This document shows, one piece after another, positions 9,063-17,522 of a stretch of DNA of 64,000 bases. The notes under the pieces were generated by a model that ran no database searches, was not told where the DNA came from, and saw nothing but the letters and a program-made list of their open reading frames with translations. Every line of letters begins with the position of its first letter. The first letter of the stretch is position 1. Both the position numbers and the translations under genes were made by a program. Source of the DNA: Chitinivorax sp. PXF-14 (GTDB lineage: Bacteria; Pseudomonadota; Gammaproteobacteria; Burkholderiales; SCOH01); the NCBI RefSeq assembly GCF_040812015.1, contig NZ_JBFNXJ010000020.1, positions 1-64,000 on the forward strand. The letters run 5' to 3'.

Positions 9063-10712
9063 CTATTCGATGGCGTTGCTCGACTTCATCTGCTGGCGCA
9101 GCAGGAATTTCTGGATCTTGCCGGTCGAGGTCTTGGGGATGGGCCCGAACACCACTTTCTTCGGCACCTTGAAGCGGGCCAGGTTGGCACGGCAGTGCTC
9201 GATGATCTCTTCTTCGGTGGTGGTGGCGCCGTCCTTGAGCTCGACGAAGGCGCAGGGCACCTCGCCCCATTTCGGATCCGGCCCGGCGACCACGGCCGCG
9301 GCCATCACGACCGGGTGGCGATACAGGATGTCCTCGACCTCGAGCGAGGAGATGTTCTCGCCACCCGAGATGATCACGTCCTTCGAGCGATCCTTGATCT
9401 TCACGTAGCCATCCGGGTGCACCACCGCCAGATCGCCGGTGTGGAACCAGCCGCCGGCGAAGGCTTCTTCGGTCGCGCTCGGGTTCTTCAGGTAGCCCTT
9501 CATCACCAGATTGCCGCGGAAGAAGATCTCGCCCATGGTCTCGCCATCCCGCGGCACCGGCTGCATGGTGTTTGGATCAAGCACGCTGATCGCCTCCTGC
9601 ATGTGATAGCGCACACCCTGGCGGCCGTTGCGCTCGGCGCGCTGTTCGATCGGCAGCGCGTCCCACTCGGGATGCTTGGCGCAGACCGAGGCCGGGCCGT
9701 AGGTTTCGGTGAGGCCATAGACGTGGGTGATGTCGAAGCCGATGCGCTCCATGCCCTCGATGATGGCGGCCGGTGGTGCGGCGCCGGCGATCAGCCCGCA
9801 GACCTTGTGGCCGATGCCTGCGCGCAATGCGTCCGGCGCGTTGGCCAGCATGCCGTGCACGATCGGCGCGCCGCAGAAATGGCTGACGCGGTGGCGGCGG
9901 ATCAGGTCGAAGATCTGCGCCACGTCGATGCGGCGCAGGCAGACATTGGTGCCGGCGTTGGCGGCCATGGTCCAGGGGAAGCACCAGCCGTTGCAATGGA
10001 ACATCGGCAGCGTCCACAGGTAGACCGCATGCTGCGGCATGCCCCAGGAGACGATGTTGCTGGTGGCGTTGAGATAGGCACCGCGGTGGTGGTAGACCAC
10101 GCCCTTGGGGTTGCCCGTGGTGCCCGAGGTGTAGTTGAGCGCGATCGCATCCCACTCGTCGCGCGGCGGCTGCCAGGCGAAATCGGCATCGCCGCTGGCG
10201 ATGAATTCCTCGTATTCGATCGTGCCCAGCCGCTTGCCGCCTTCGAAGCCCGGGTCGAGCACGTCGATCACCAGTGGGCGCTTGCTGCCGAGCATGGCGA
10301 GCGCGCGCTCGATAACGCCGGAGAATTCCGGGTCGGTCAGCAGCACCTTGGCCTCGCCGTGCTGCAGCATGAAGGCGATGGCTTCGGCATCGAGCCGGGT
10401 ATTGAGCGTGTTGAGCACCGCACCGGTCATCGGCACGCCGAAGTGCGCCTCGTACATCGCCGGAATATTAGGCAGCATTACGGCAACCGTGTCGCCCGCT
10501 TCCACACCGGCCGCCTGCAGGGCCGACGCCAGCTGGCGGCAGCGATCGTAGGTCTGACGCCAGGTGTAGCTTCGCTCGTCGTACACGACCGATACCCGGT
10601 TGGGGTAGACCTGGGCCGAGCGTTCGAGGAAGCTCAGTGGCGACAGGGCGACGAAATTGGCGTCGTTGCGGTCGAGACCAAGCTGGTAGGCATGCTTCGG
10701 TGACACGGACAT
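9063..10712 (-). CDS. Acyl-CoA synthetase (AMP-forming, medium/long-chain fatty acid ligase-like)
   Basis: A 549-residue member of the ANL superfamily, activating a carboxylic acid with ATP to an acyl-adenylate and then to acyl-CoA. The P-loop-like LNYTSGTTGNPKGVVYHHRG, the adenylate motif YGLTETYGPAS, the hinge region WFHTGDLAVVHPDGYVKIKDR and the catalytic-lysine motif KTSTGKIQKF are all present. It resembles AlkK-type fatty acyl-CoA ligases, but chain length cannot be read from sequence. It may feed beta-oxidation or the wax ester/PHA genes elsewhere in the window; that link is an inference. The divergent neighbour is alkB. Confidence 0.9.
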   Translation of the reverse strand: MSVSPKHAYQLGLDRNDANFVALSPLSFLERSAQVYPNRVSVVYDERSYTWRQTYDRCRQLASALQAAGVEAGDTVAVMLPNIPAMYEAHFGVPMTGAVLNTLNTRLDAEAIAFMLQHGEAKVLLTDPEFSGVIERALAMLGSKRPLVIDVLDPGFEGGKRLGTIEYEEFIASGDADFAWQPPRDEWDAIALNYTSGTTGNPKGVVYHHRGAYLNATSNIVSWGMPQHAVYLWTLPMFHCNGWCFPWTMAANAGTNVCLRRIDVAQIFDLIRRHRVSHFCGAPIVHGMLANAPDALRAGIGHKVCGLIAGAAPPAAIIEGMERIGFDITHVYGLTETYGPASVCAKHPEWDALPIEQRAERNGRQGVRYHMQEAISVLDPNTMQPVPRDGETMGEIFFRGNLVMKGYLKNPSATEEAFAGGWFHTGDLAVVHPDGYVKIKDRSKDVIISGGENISSLEVEDILYRHPVVMAAAVVAGPDPKWGEVPCAFVELKDGATTTEEEIIEHCRANLARFKVPKKVVFGPIPKTSTGKIQKFLLRQQMKSSNAIE

Positions 10713-10955
10713 CTCCTCATATATGGGCGCAGGTGCTGGCGCTGCGAAATGGCCGCCGGGGCCTGCGCGACTGACAATCTCGTTGCGTGCGGGGTGGCCC
10801 GCACGGTGAACAGCCTGGGTGTATTCTAGGCGGGGCAGGCAGGCGAATCCACGGATATTCCCTGCTCTGAAAATGGTTATTCCGCAGAGTGGGACGGCCT
10901 GTCGTGTGGGCCAATCGGAGAGAAGGCCGTGAGCCAGTCAATGATGGAGCGTGGA

Positions 10956-11603
10956 ATGATGGCGGACTTGTTCGGCGACCAGCCGCAGGGCTGGGACGAG
11001 CCGATCTGCCCCGGCGCCGTGGTGCTGCGCGGCTTTGCGCTGGCGCGGGCACAGGCTCTGCTCGATGCGGTGGCCGCCGTCGTGGCGCAGGCGCCGTTCC
11101 GGCACATGGTCACGCCCGGTGGGCAGCGCATGTCGGTGGCCATGACGGGATGTGGCGATTGCTGCTGGATCAGCGACCGGCGCGGTTATCGTTACGATGA
11201 CGTCGACCCGGACAGTGGGCGGCCGTGGCCGGCGATGCCTGCGCTGTTTCGAGCGCTTGCGGAAGAGGCTGCCGGGCGCGCAGGCTTTGCGGGCTTCGTG
11301 CCGGATGCCTGCCTGATCAACCGCTATGAGCCCGGCACCAGGCTGTCGCTGCACCAGGATCGCGATGAGCGCGACCTCGGTGTGCCCATCGTTTCGGTAT
11401 CGCTCGGTCTGCCCGCGCAGTTCCAGTTCGGCGGGCTGGCGCGTAACGACCCACTGCGGCGCATCCCGCTTGGCCACGGCGATGTCGTGGTGTGGGGTGG
11501 GCCGGCCCGGCTCTTCCATCACGGCGTGCTGCCGTTGAAAGCCGGCCGGCATGCGCTCACCGGCGAGCTGCGCATCAACCTGACCCTGCGCAAGGCCAGG
11601 TAA
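10956..11603 (+). CDS. alkB: AlkB, alpha-ketoglutarate-dependent DNA repair dioxygenase
   Basis: A 215-residue Fe(II)/2-oxoglutarate dioxygenase that removes 1-methyladenine and 3-methylcytosine from DNA. It follows E. coli AlkB closely: MVTPGG, MSVAMTGCG, PDACLINRYEPG, the iron ligands in LSLHQDRDE (HxD), the distal His in RLFHHGVLP, and the 2-oxoglutarate arginines in LRINLTLRKAR. The start is set at an ATG six bases after GGAG; an adjacent ATG at 10959 and a GTG at 10929 are alternatives. No ada or alkA gene is adjacent, so its induction is unknown. Confidence 0.95.
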   Translation: MMADLFGDQPQGWDEPICPGAVVLRGFALARAQALLDAVAAVVAQAPFRHMVTPGGQRMSVAMTGCGDCCWISDRRGYRYDDVDPDSGRPWPAMPALFRALAEEAAGRAGFAGFVPDACLINRYEPGTRLSLHQDRDERDLGVPIVSVSLGLPAQFQFGGLARNDPLRRIPLGHGDVVVWGGPARLFHHGVLPLKAGRHALTGELRINLTLRKAR

Positions 11604-11610
11604 GGACGCG

Positions 11611-12765
11611 TTACAGCAGGGCGTGCAGGCTCTGGTAGCCGATGTAGAGGCCGACCAGCAGGATGAGCCCGCCCGAGAAATAGGGGGCGTTGCGCGCGAA
11701 ATCGCCGAACCCGCTCCAGCGCTGCGCCGCGTGCTTGACGCTGAACGCCGCCAGCGCGCCCGAGGCCACCAGCGTCAATGCCAGGCCAACGCTGAAACAC
11801 AGCACCAGCGTCGCGCCGAGCGCGATCTGCTTCAGTTGCAGGCACAGCAGCAGCACGGTGATCGAGGCCGGGCAGGGGATCAGCCCGCCAGTCAGGCCGA
11901 ACATGATGATCTGCCCCGTCGTCACCTGGCGGTTGGCGAAGCGGTGGCGGATATCGTTGGCGTGGGCGAGTTCGTGCGGATCCTGATAGCCCGGTGCGGC
12001 GAGATCGAGCCCCGCGTAGTCGGCGATCGCATGCTGGTGTTCGGTGAACTCGACGTCGTAATCGTGGCTGTGATGGCCGTGGCCCAGGCTCAGGCGGGCG
12101 ACGAATTCATGCGGTTCGGGGATTTCCTGCGCCGATTCGAGATAGCCCTCGCGCGCCACAAAGCTGAAGGACTGGCGGCTGCCATCGGCCCGCTCGGTCT
12201 CGAGCTTCACCTGATCGGCCGCCCAGTCATGGCCATGCCGGCCATCGCGGGTGAGGCGGAAGCGTGGCGGCACACCGTCTTCGAATATGTCGAGACGAAC
12301 CGCGCCATGGCCGGTATCGATGTGCTTGCCCTCGCCGTGATCGTGCCCGTGGCTGTGCTCGTGATCGTGCTTATGGTCATGGTCGTGACCGTGCCCATGA
12401 TCATGGCCGATGCAGGTGCCGGCGTTGTGCCAGGTGCGCCACAGCATCCACGCGGCGACGCCGACGATCATCACGGCAGAGGCGAGCTGGAAGTAGGGCT
12501 CGGTCGCTTCGGCCTGCCAGTGCTGGCCGAAATACAGGCCGGCCAACGCCACGGCCCAGACCACGGCGGTATGCGACAAGGTGGCCGCCAGGCCGAGCAG
12601 TACGGCCTGCGTCAGCGTGCCGCGGATGGCGACGATGAAGGCGGCCATCATGGTCTTGGAGTGCCCCGGCTCGAGCCCGTGCAGCGCGCCGAGCAGGATG
12701 GCGCTGGGGATGAACAGCCAGGCGTTGCCTGCCCCTTGTTGCAATAGTGTTGCGAAATCAGTCAT
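11611..12765 (-). CDS. rcnA: RcnA-like nickel/cobalt efflux protein (NicO family)
   Basis: A 384-residue inner-membrane Ni/Co exporter. HGLEPGHSKT at residues 29-38 is the NicO metal motif in the first membrane segments. About three helices follow, then a long loop (about 111-285) with a His/Asp-rich stretch at 121-150, then three further helices starting at GLTGGLIPCPASI. E. coli RcnA is 274 residues; the extra about 110 are in this loop, which has a folded-looking part with its own His cluster (GHGHHSHDY). The divergent rcnR gene and two RcnR-like operators support nickel/cobalt detoxification and metal-controlled expression. Confidence 0.92.
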   Translation of the reverse strand: MTDFATLLQQGAGNAWLFIPSAILLGALHGLEPGHSKTMMAAFIVAIRGTLTQAVLLGLAATLSHTAVVWAVALAGLYFGQHWQAEATEPYFQLASAVMIVGVAAWMLWRTWHNAGTCIGHDHGHGHDHDHKHDHEHSHGHDHGEGKHIDTGHGAVRLDIFEDGVPPRFRLTRDGRHGHDWAADQVKLETERADGSRQSFSFVAREGYLESAQEIPEPHEFVARLSLGHGHHSHDYDVEFTEHQHAIADYAGLDLAAPGYQDPHELAHANDIRHRFANRQVTTGQIIMFGLTGGLIPCPASITVLLLCLQLKQIALGATLVLCFSVGLALTLVASGALAAFSVKHAAQRWSGFGDFARNAPYFSGGLILLVGLYIGYQSLHALL

Positions 12766-12802
12766 GTGGATGGCACTGTTTGGGGAAATCTGGAGTCCGC
12801 AT

Positions 12803-12821
12803 CATACTCCCCTCCAGTATG
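12803..12821. promoter_or_regulatory. RcnR operator-like site 1
   Basis: The core TACTCCCCTCCAGTA (12805-12819), read on the minus strand, is TACTGGAGGGGAGTA. E. coli RcnR recognises TACT, a G-tract, one base and AGTA, so this is a near-perfect equivalent. It lies in the 95-base gap between divergent rcnA and rcnR. Confidence 0.75.
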
Positions 12822-12826
12822 TTTAT

Positions 12827-12842
12827 GCTACCCTCCAGTATA
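12827..12842. promoter_or_regulatory. RcnR operator-like site 2
   Basis: GCTACCCTCCAGTA repeats the right half and C-tract of site 1; the left half is degenerate. The AGTA boxes are 21 bases apart, two helical turns. The site ends 19 bases before the rcnR ATG. Confidence 0.65.
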
Positions 12843-12860
12843 TTTTTCGGAGAAAACGAC

Positions 12861-13133
12861 ATGGTTCATACGATCCGGGACAAGGCCAAGCTACTCGCGC
12901 GGGTGAGGCGCATCCACGGCCAGACCGCCGCGCTGGAAACGCTGCTCGACAGCGGCACCGACTGCGCCGGCATCCTGCAGCAGATCGCGGCGATCCGGGG
13001 GGCGGTCAACGGCCTGATGGTGGCGGTGATCGAGGGCCATCTGACCGATCACATCGTCGAAGAGCCCGAGCTTGCCCAGCGGCAGCACGATCTCGAACTG
13101 GTGCTGCAGGTCATCAAGCCCTATATGAAATAG
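12861..13133 (+). CDS. rcnR: RcnR, nickel/cobalt-responsive repressor (CsoR/RcnR family)
   Basis: A 90-residue all-helical repressor starting MVHTIRDKAKLLARVRRIHGQ. The four RcnR metal-ligand positions are all kept: His3, Cys35, His60 and His64. This separates it from formaldehyde sensor FrmR and copper sensor CsoR, and ILQQIAAIRGAVNGLM is nearly identical to E. coli RcnR. It should repress rcnA, and its own gene, until it binds Ni(II) or Co(II). The divergent rcnA gene and the operators between them fit. CGGAGAAAACGAC precedes the ATG. Confidence 0.95.
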   Translation: MVHTIRDKAKLLARVRRIHGQTAALETLLDSGTDCAGILQQIAAIRGAVNGLMVAVIEGHLTDHIVEEPELAQRQHDLELVLQVIKPYMK

Positions 13134-13233
13134 CGCCCCGATCGGCATTGCCATTGGTGCAATAGCGGCAATACTGAGTGGGTGGCCCGCCCTGTGCCGG
13201 GCCTGGGTTGAACCCGCGAGGAAAGGACGTGTG

Positions 13234-13875
13234 ATGGCAAACAGCGCCAGCAATGTGATCGACGACCCGACCCAGACGCTGCAGACCTTCGATCTGCTCG
13301 ACCTGCAGCAGTACACGCAGGAGAAAAGCTACGCCAGCAATGCCAGCCGGGATTTTCACCTGTTCTACGTTGGCCGCGACGATGTGCACGACGTGCTCAA
13401 GTACGTGCTGTCGCGCGTCAGCATCTCGCTGTATCTCAATATGTTCGGCTATGACGACGAGGAGTTGAACGACATCCTGATGCAGCTGGTGCGCGACCCG
13501 AGCGTGACCGTGCTGATCACGCTCGACAAGAGCCAGGCGGGCGGGGCGCACGAGAAGGCGCTGCTCGATGTCAACCGCCAGCATGATCTGGCGAACTTCA
13601 ACACCCACTTCGCGATCGGCCAGTCGAGCAGCCACCAGATCACGCACACCAAGGGCTTCGTGGCCGACGGCCGCGTGGGTGGCGAAGGCTCGACCAACTG
13701 GTCGAGCGCCGGTGAAGGCACGTTTGGCGTGACCGGCAAGGCCGGTGGGCCGGGTTACCGCGCCCAGAACAACACCCAGTCGATTTTCACCGATCAGGAC
13801 ACGATCGTGCGCTTCCAGACCGAGCTGATCGCCGAGCATATGGTCGCGCTGAAGCAACAGGCGGCAGGCGGCTAG
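13234..13875 (+). CDS. Phospholipase D-like domain protein with a single HKD motif
   Basis: A 213-residue protein with one HxKx4D motif (His138, Lys140, Asp145) followed by GGEGSTNWSSAGEG, the glycine/serine segment of the PLD superfamily. With a single motif it should act as a homodimer, like the nuclease Nuc or BfiI. There is no signal peptide or membrane segment, so it is predicted to be cytoplasmic. The substrate (DNA, RNA or phospholipid) cannot be told. The ATG six bases after AAAGGA is preferred to a GTG one codon earlier. It follows rcnR on the same strand after 100 bases, but no functional link is evident. Confidence 0.75.
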   Translation: MANSASNVIDDPTQTLQTFDLLDLQQYTQEKSYASNASRDFHLFYVGRDDVHDVLKYVLSRVSISLYLNMFGYDDEELNDILMQLVRDPSVTVLITLDKSQAGGAHEKALLDVNRQHDLANFNTHFAIGQSSSHQITHTKGFVADGRVGGEGSTNWSSAGEGTFGVTGKAGGPGYRAQNNTQSIFTDQDTIVRFQTELIAEHMVALKQQAAGG

Positions 13876-14053
13876 CGGCGTGTGTCGTTGCCCACAGCTT
13901 CTGTGGATAACCCTGGGCATATCGTGAGGACGGCGTCGCTAAGCTACTGAGCAGCATCGCGTAGAACTGGGCTGCCCGAATTTTGGGCTGAGCCAATCGC
14001 CAAGGCCGCGTGCCGGCGCCGGTCCACAGCCTCGGCTCATTCTGGAGATCGAC

Positions 14054-14305
14054 ATGAAGACAGCATCGCTTGCCATCACCGCTGCGGCCGCACTGATGTT
14101 CGCAGCGGCCTATGTATCCGTCGCCGGCCGCGCCCATGCGGAGCTGCCCAGCGGCAGCAAGGGCACATACACGCCACTCGGCGTGTCGGCGTCGGGCGCG
14201 GGCTCCACCGCGTGGTTTCTCGATACGGCACGCGATCAGGTGGTGAAATGCAGCGAGGTGGCGGGCCGGGCGGAATGTTCCCGGGTACACATCCCCGCCA
14301 GCTGA
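14054..14305 (+). CDS. Small exported protein of unknown function
   Basis: An 83-residue protein with a clear signal peptide (residues 1 to about 29, positively charged MKTAS start, alanine-rich core, cleavage likely after GRAHA). The mature part is about 54 residues with two cysteines (VVKCSEV and AECSRV) 11 residues apart that could form a disulfide. TCTGGAGATCGAC before the ATG is a good ribosome-binding site. The C-terminal part (STAWFLDTARDQVVKC) looks like a short surface strand repeat. I do not recognise the family. It converges on the FUSC gene with only one base between stops. Confidence 0.7.
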   Translation: MKTASLAITAAAALMFAAAYVSVAGRAHAELPSGSKGTYTPLGVSASGAGSTAWFLDTARDQVVKCSEVAGRAECSRVHIPAS

Positions 14306-14306
14306 A

Positions 14307-16469
14307 TCAGGCTGCGGGCGCGGCACCGAGCTTGCGGCCCAGCACGGCGCTGGAGGCCGCCAGGGCCGCGGCGTCGCTATGGAGCAGGGCCAGGCGGCGG
14401 CTCAGCAGCGCTTCACCGCCCCAGATGCCGGGGTCCGTTGCGGGCTCGGGCGGCGTCGGTGTGCTGGGCGGCGTGGCGGGCACGGCTGCCAGCGCCTGCC
14501 GTGCCTGCTCCAGCGTGGCGGACACGGCGGCGAAGGTCTGCTGCAGCGGGCCATCGAGGTGCTGCGGCGTCAGCTCGGCTGCATGGCGGCGCAGCAACAG
14601 GCGCAGCGCCGCCACATGGGTCACCACGAGGTAGTTCTGCACGATGAACTGGTTCAGCTCGTCGGCGGCACGCTGCTTGTCTTCCGGCTCGTCGAGCATG
14701 CGCGACAGCGCGGCGCCGAGATTGGCGAGGTCATCCATGAAGCGCTTGCGGCACAGCCGGTAGGCCAGGTCGTTGCCCATCCTGCCCCGCAAGAGCTCGC
14801 TACTGGCATCGAGATAGCGCCGGTTGGCTTCCAGCACCTTGCGTACCAGTTGCGGCAGCGCGCGGTATTCCCAGCTCGGCAGCACGAAGCTAAATATGGT
14901 GGCGATGGCCGTGCCGATCGCCGTGTCGATCAGCCGTTCGCCGATCACGTGGCTGCCCGCCGGCAACAGCAGGCTGGTCTGCAGCAGGATCTGCATGCTC
15001 GCGGCAATCGCCGTGTAGCGGTACTTGATCTGCAGAAAGGCCGGGGCCGCGGCCGTGGTCAGGTAGAGCAGGGCCAGCAGCACGGCCGGCGCATGCACGA
15101 GATGCAGGATGACGGCCGTCAGCGCGCAGCCGATCGCCGTGCCGATCAGGCGGTCGCCGCGGCGCCGCTTGGTCATGCTGAAACTCGGCTTGAGCACGAT
15201 CACGATGGTCAGCAAGATCCAGTAGCCATGCGCCATGTAGGGCAGCGTGCTGGCCACGGCAAGCCCGACGGCGACGGCCATCGCCACCCGCAGTGAAAAA
15301 CGGAAGATCGGCGAGTCGCGGCGCAGGTGGGACAACATCAGCCCGATCTCGTAGCGCTGCTGTGTCAGGAACGGCGTCATGTCCGCGCCGGGCAGCGTCG
15401 GTGGTGGCCCGGTCACGGCCGCCGTGGCGCGGTGCAGCCGTTCGATCATCTCGATCACTTCACGCAGCTTGTTGGCCGCCGTACGCAGCACGACCAGCGC
15501 GGCCTTGCCGTCCGGCCCGCTGCTCTGGGCCCATTGTGTGAGCTCCCGGTCGAGCGCCGCCAGCTCTGCGGTGTAGTTCACGCGCGGCGCCGAGGCCCGC
15601 TGCCGCGTCACGTCATAGGCGATCGCCTCGATGTCCTGCGCGGCCTTCTCCACCAGGCTGCGCATCAGCGTCAGCGCTGGCGCCCCCTCGGCGTGGCGGC
15701 GCAGCAGCGCATAATCGGCGTGCGTTGAGAGCACCAGCTCATACAGATCGAGCATGCCGAAATGGACCTGCACCCGCCGCCTGTCGCGCTCGTCCGGCAC
15801 GCCGCGCAGCAACAGGTCGCGCGATGCCTGCTGCTTGTCGGCGAGGATCACCTGTTGCCGCACCAGCAGCGTGAACTGCTGTTTCAGGTCGATGCGCGGG
15901 TCGTAGCAGGCCGCCTTGAGCTCGATGTAGCGCCCGAGCTCGAACAGCGCCTCGGCCAGGATCTGCTGCTTGGTACGAAAGCGCAGGCACCAGCTGACCG
16001 CCATGGCATAGCCGAGATAGGCCAGCCCCCCGGCGCAGAACAGTGCGCTATGGCCGAGCGCCTGCATCGGGCTCAGCACGTTCACCATCGACAGCGTCAT
16101 CACAAACAGCGCGGCGAACTGCAAGGGCAGGCTTTTCTTGCCGTAGACCACCATCATGCTGGCAAGAAAACTCACCAGCACGAGCAGCGGGTAGAGCAGG
16201 GCGCGATAAGGGCTGCTCAGGCTGATCAACAGCGTGACCAGCGTGCATAGCAGCACGCTGGCCAGCATCTCGTTGAACTTGTGGCGGATTGGGCTCGGCA
16301 GATCCATCTGGCTCGTGCATAGGGCGCCGATGCACACCGTCATCGCCGTGGGCAGGTCCGTGTAGCGGAAAACGAGCGCCGTCAGCCCGATGACGCCCGT
16401 TGCGACGCGCAGGCCGGTGTGGAAATAGTGGCTGAAGATGAAGACACGCGGGTTCAGCGCATAGTGCAT
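14307..16469 (-). CDS. FUSC family membrane protein (YccS/YhfK-like)
   Basis: A 720-residue inner-membrane protein with two sets of membrane helices (about residues 15-165 and 390-520), each followed by a long helical cytoplasmic domain. This is the layout of the YccS/fusaric-acid-resistance (FUSC) family, whose length is also about 720. The second membrane block contains KPSFSMTKRRRGDRLIGTAIG, the typical FUSC signature. Members are thought to export aromatic acids or similar compounds, but YccS itself has no assigned substrate. No membrane-fusion partner gene is adjacent, so it is not an AaeAB-type system. An FMN reductase gene lies 103 bases upstream on the same strand. Confidence 0.88.
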   Translation of the reverse strand: MHYALNPRVFIFSHYFHTGLRVATGVIGLTALVFRYTDLPTAMTVCIGALCTSQMDLPSPIRHKFNEMLASVLLCTLVTLLISLSSPYRALLYPLLVLVSFLASMMVVYGKKSLPLQFAALFVMTLSMVNVLSPMQALGHSALFCAGGLAYLGYAMAVSWCLRFRTKQQILAEALFELGRYIELKAACYDPRIDLKQQFTLLVRQQVILADKQQASRDLLLRGVPDERDRRRVQVHFGMLDLYELVLSTHADYALLRRHAEGAPALTLMRSLVEKAAQDIEAIAYDVTRQRASAPRVNYTAELAALDRELTQWAQSSGPDGKAALVVLRTAANKLREVIEMIERLHRATAAVTGPPPTLPGADMTPFLTQQRYEIGLMLSHLRRDSPIFRFSLRVAMAVAVGLAVASTLPYMAHGYWILLTIVIVLKPSFSMTKRRRGDRLIGTAIGCALTAVILHLVHAPAVLLALLYLTTAAAPAFLQIKYRYTAIAASMQILLQTSLLLPAGSHVIGERLIDTAIGTAIATIFSFVLPSWEYRALPQLVRKVLEANRRYLDASSELLRGRMGNDLAYRLCRKRFMDDLANLGAALSRMLDEPEDKQRAADELNQFIVQNYLVVTHVAALRLLLRRHAAELTPQHLDGPLQQTFAAVSATLEQARQALAAVPATPPSTPTPPEPATDPGIWGGEALLSRRLALLHSDAAALAASSAVLGRKLGAAPAA

Positions 16470-16572
16470 CGTTGCGCCGCTCCTCAGCCGGGCTTAGTGC
16501 GGGCAGGTGCCATGCCGGCGGCCTGCGGCGAGTCTGCCCGCACCGTGCTGATGTCAGGCCGGGGTGCCAAGC

Positions 16573-17139
16573 TCATGCGCTGGGCAGATTGGCCTGGACC
16601 CAGGCCGCAAAGCTGTTCATGAAACCTTGTATGAAGTTGCGCGTGCCGTCGTTGGCGAGCTTGCCAGACTCGTCGAACAGCGCTGCCGCGCCACCGATGT
16701 AGGCCTCAGGCTGCTGCATGGTCGGCACGTTGAGAAACACCAGCGACTGGCGCAGATGGTGATTGGCGCCGAAGCCGCCGATGGCGCCCGGCGACAAGCT
16801 CACGACCGCGCCAGGCTTGCCGCTCCAGATGCTCTTGCCGTAGGGGCGGGAGCCGACGTCGAGCGCGTTCTTGAGCACGGCGGGCACCGAGCGGTTGTAC
16901 TCCGGTGTCACGAACAATACCGCCTGGAAACCCGCCATCCGCTCGCGGAACGCCACCCACTCGGATGCCGGGCTGCCGTCGTCGTCACCATCCTGGTTGT
17001 AGAGCGGCAGTTGCCCGATCTCGACGATTTCGAGCTGAAGCCCGCTCGGTGCACATTCGATCAACGCCTTGGCCATTTTGCGGTTGTAGGACTGCTTGCG
17101 CAGGCTGCCGACGAGTACCGCGACTTTTCTGCTTGCCAT
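16573..17139 (-). CDS. NAD(P)H-dependent FMN reductase / quinone reductase
   Basis: A 188-residue flavodoxin-fold protein. VGSLRKQSYNRKMAKAL near the N terminus binds the FMN phosphate and TPEYNRSVPAVLKNALD near residue 80 is the diagnostic flavin-binding motif of the NADPH-dependent FMN reductase (ChrR/YieF/azoreductase) family. Members reduce quinones, chromate or free FMN. The ATG giving MASRKVAVLVG is preceded by CAGGAGCAA and is the family start. It lies upstream of the FUSC gene on the same strand, perhaps as a two-gene unit; the substrate is unknown. Confidence 0.92.
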   Translation of the reverse strand: MASRKVAVLVGSLRKQSYNRKMAKALIECAPSGLQLEIVEIGQLPLYNQDGDDDGSPASEWVAFRERMAGFQAVLFVTPEYNRSVPAVLKNALDVGSRPYGKSIWSGKPGAVVSLSPGAIGGFGANHHLRQSLVFLNVPTMQQPEAYIGGAAALFDESGKLANDGTRNFIQGFMNSFAAWVQANLPSA

Positions 17140-17522
17140 GATTGCTCCTGTGTGGTCCGGTTGAAGGGTGGACAGAACAGCGTACCAGCGGTTCATCGCC
17201 GGGACTGGCGCGATGCACGCTCGCCGCCGCTTGCTTCAGTGTAGAACCTGCCGCCGTGAGTGAGTGGCGCTGTTGCGGGTCGGACGCGGCCCGTGCCGGC
17301 GCGGTGTGGATGCCGGGCGGCATCACGCCCGCGGTGATGGGCCTTGCTCTCGCGTTTTGGTGGGCTGGCGGGGTGACGGCCCGTGTGCGGAGTGGTCCGT
17401 CACACCATAAAAATGGGCGCCCCAGGGGCGCCCATTCTGCAACGACGGATCGTCTGCCGGGTGCGGAGATATCAGGGCATCATGCAGGCTCTGGCAATGA
17501 TGACCCCGGCATCACGCATCGA
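17140..17522. other. Intergenic region between sodB and the FMN reductase gene
   Basis: No supported gene in these 383 bases. It holds the sodB terminator (17409-17436) and should hold the promoter of the FMN reductase gene near its right-hand end on the minus strand. The rest is GC-rich without a recognisable element. Confidence 0.6.
17409..17436 (-). terminator. Intrinsic terminator of sodB
   Basis: AATGGGCGCCCC and GGGGCGCCCATT pair perfectly around one base, in practice a shorter stem with a small loop. On the minus strand the stem runs into TTTTT. It lies about 90 bases after the sodB stop. Confidence 0.75.

Noticed and set aside
8292-10703. An 803-codon plus-strand frame opposite fabI and the acyl-CoA ligase
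   Set aside because: It is the shadow of two well-conserved minus-strand genes, and the translated sequence has no family resemblance.
13902-13910. TGTGGATAA, a perfect DnaA box, between the PLD-like gene and the small exported protein
   Set aside because: Only one box is present, with no AT-rich unwinding element, dnaA or dnaN, so this is not a replication origin. Single boxes arise by chance or titrate DnaA.
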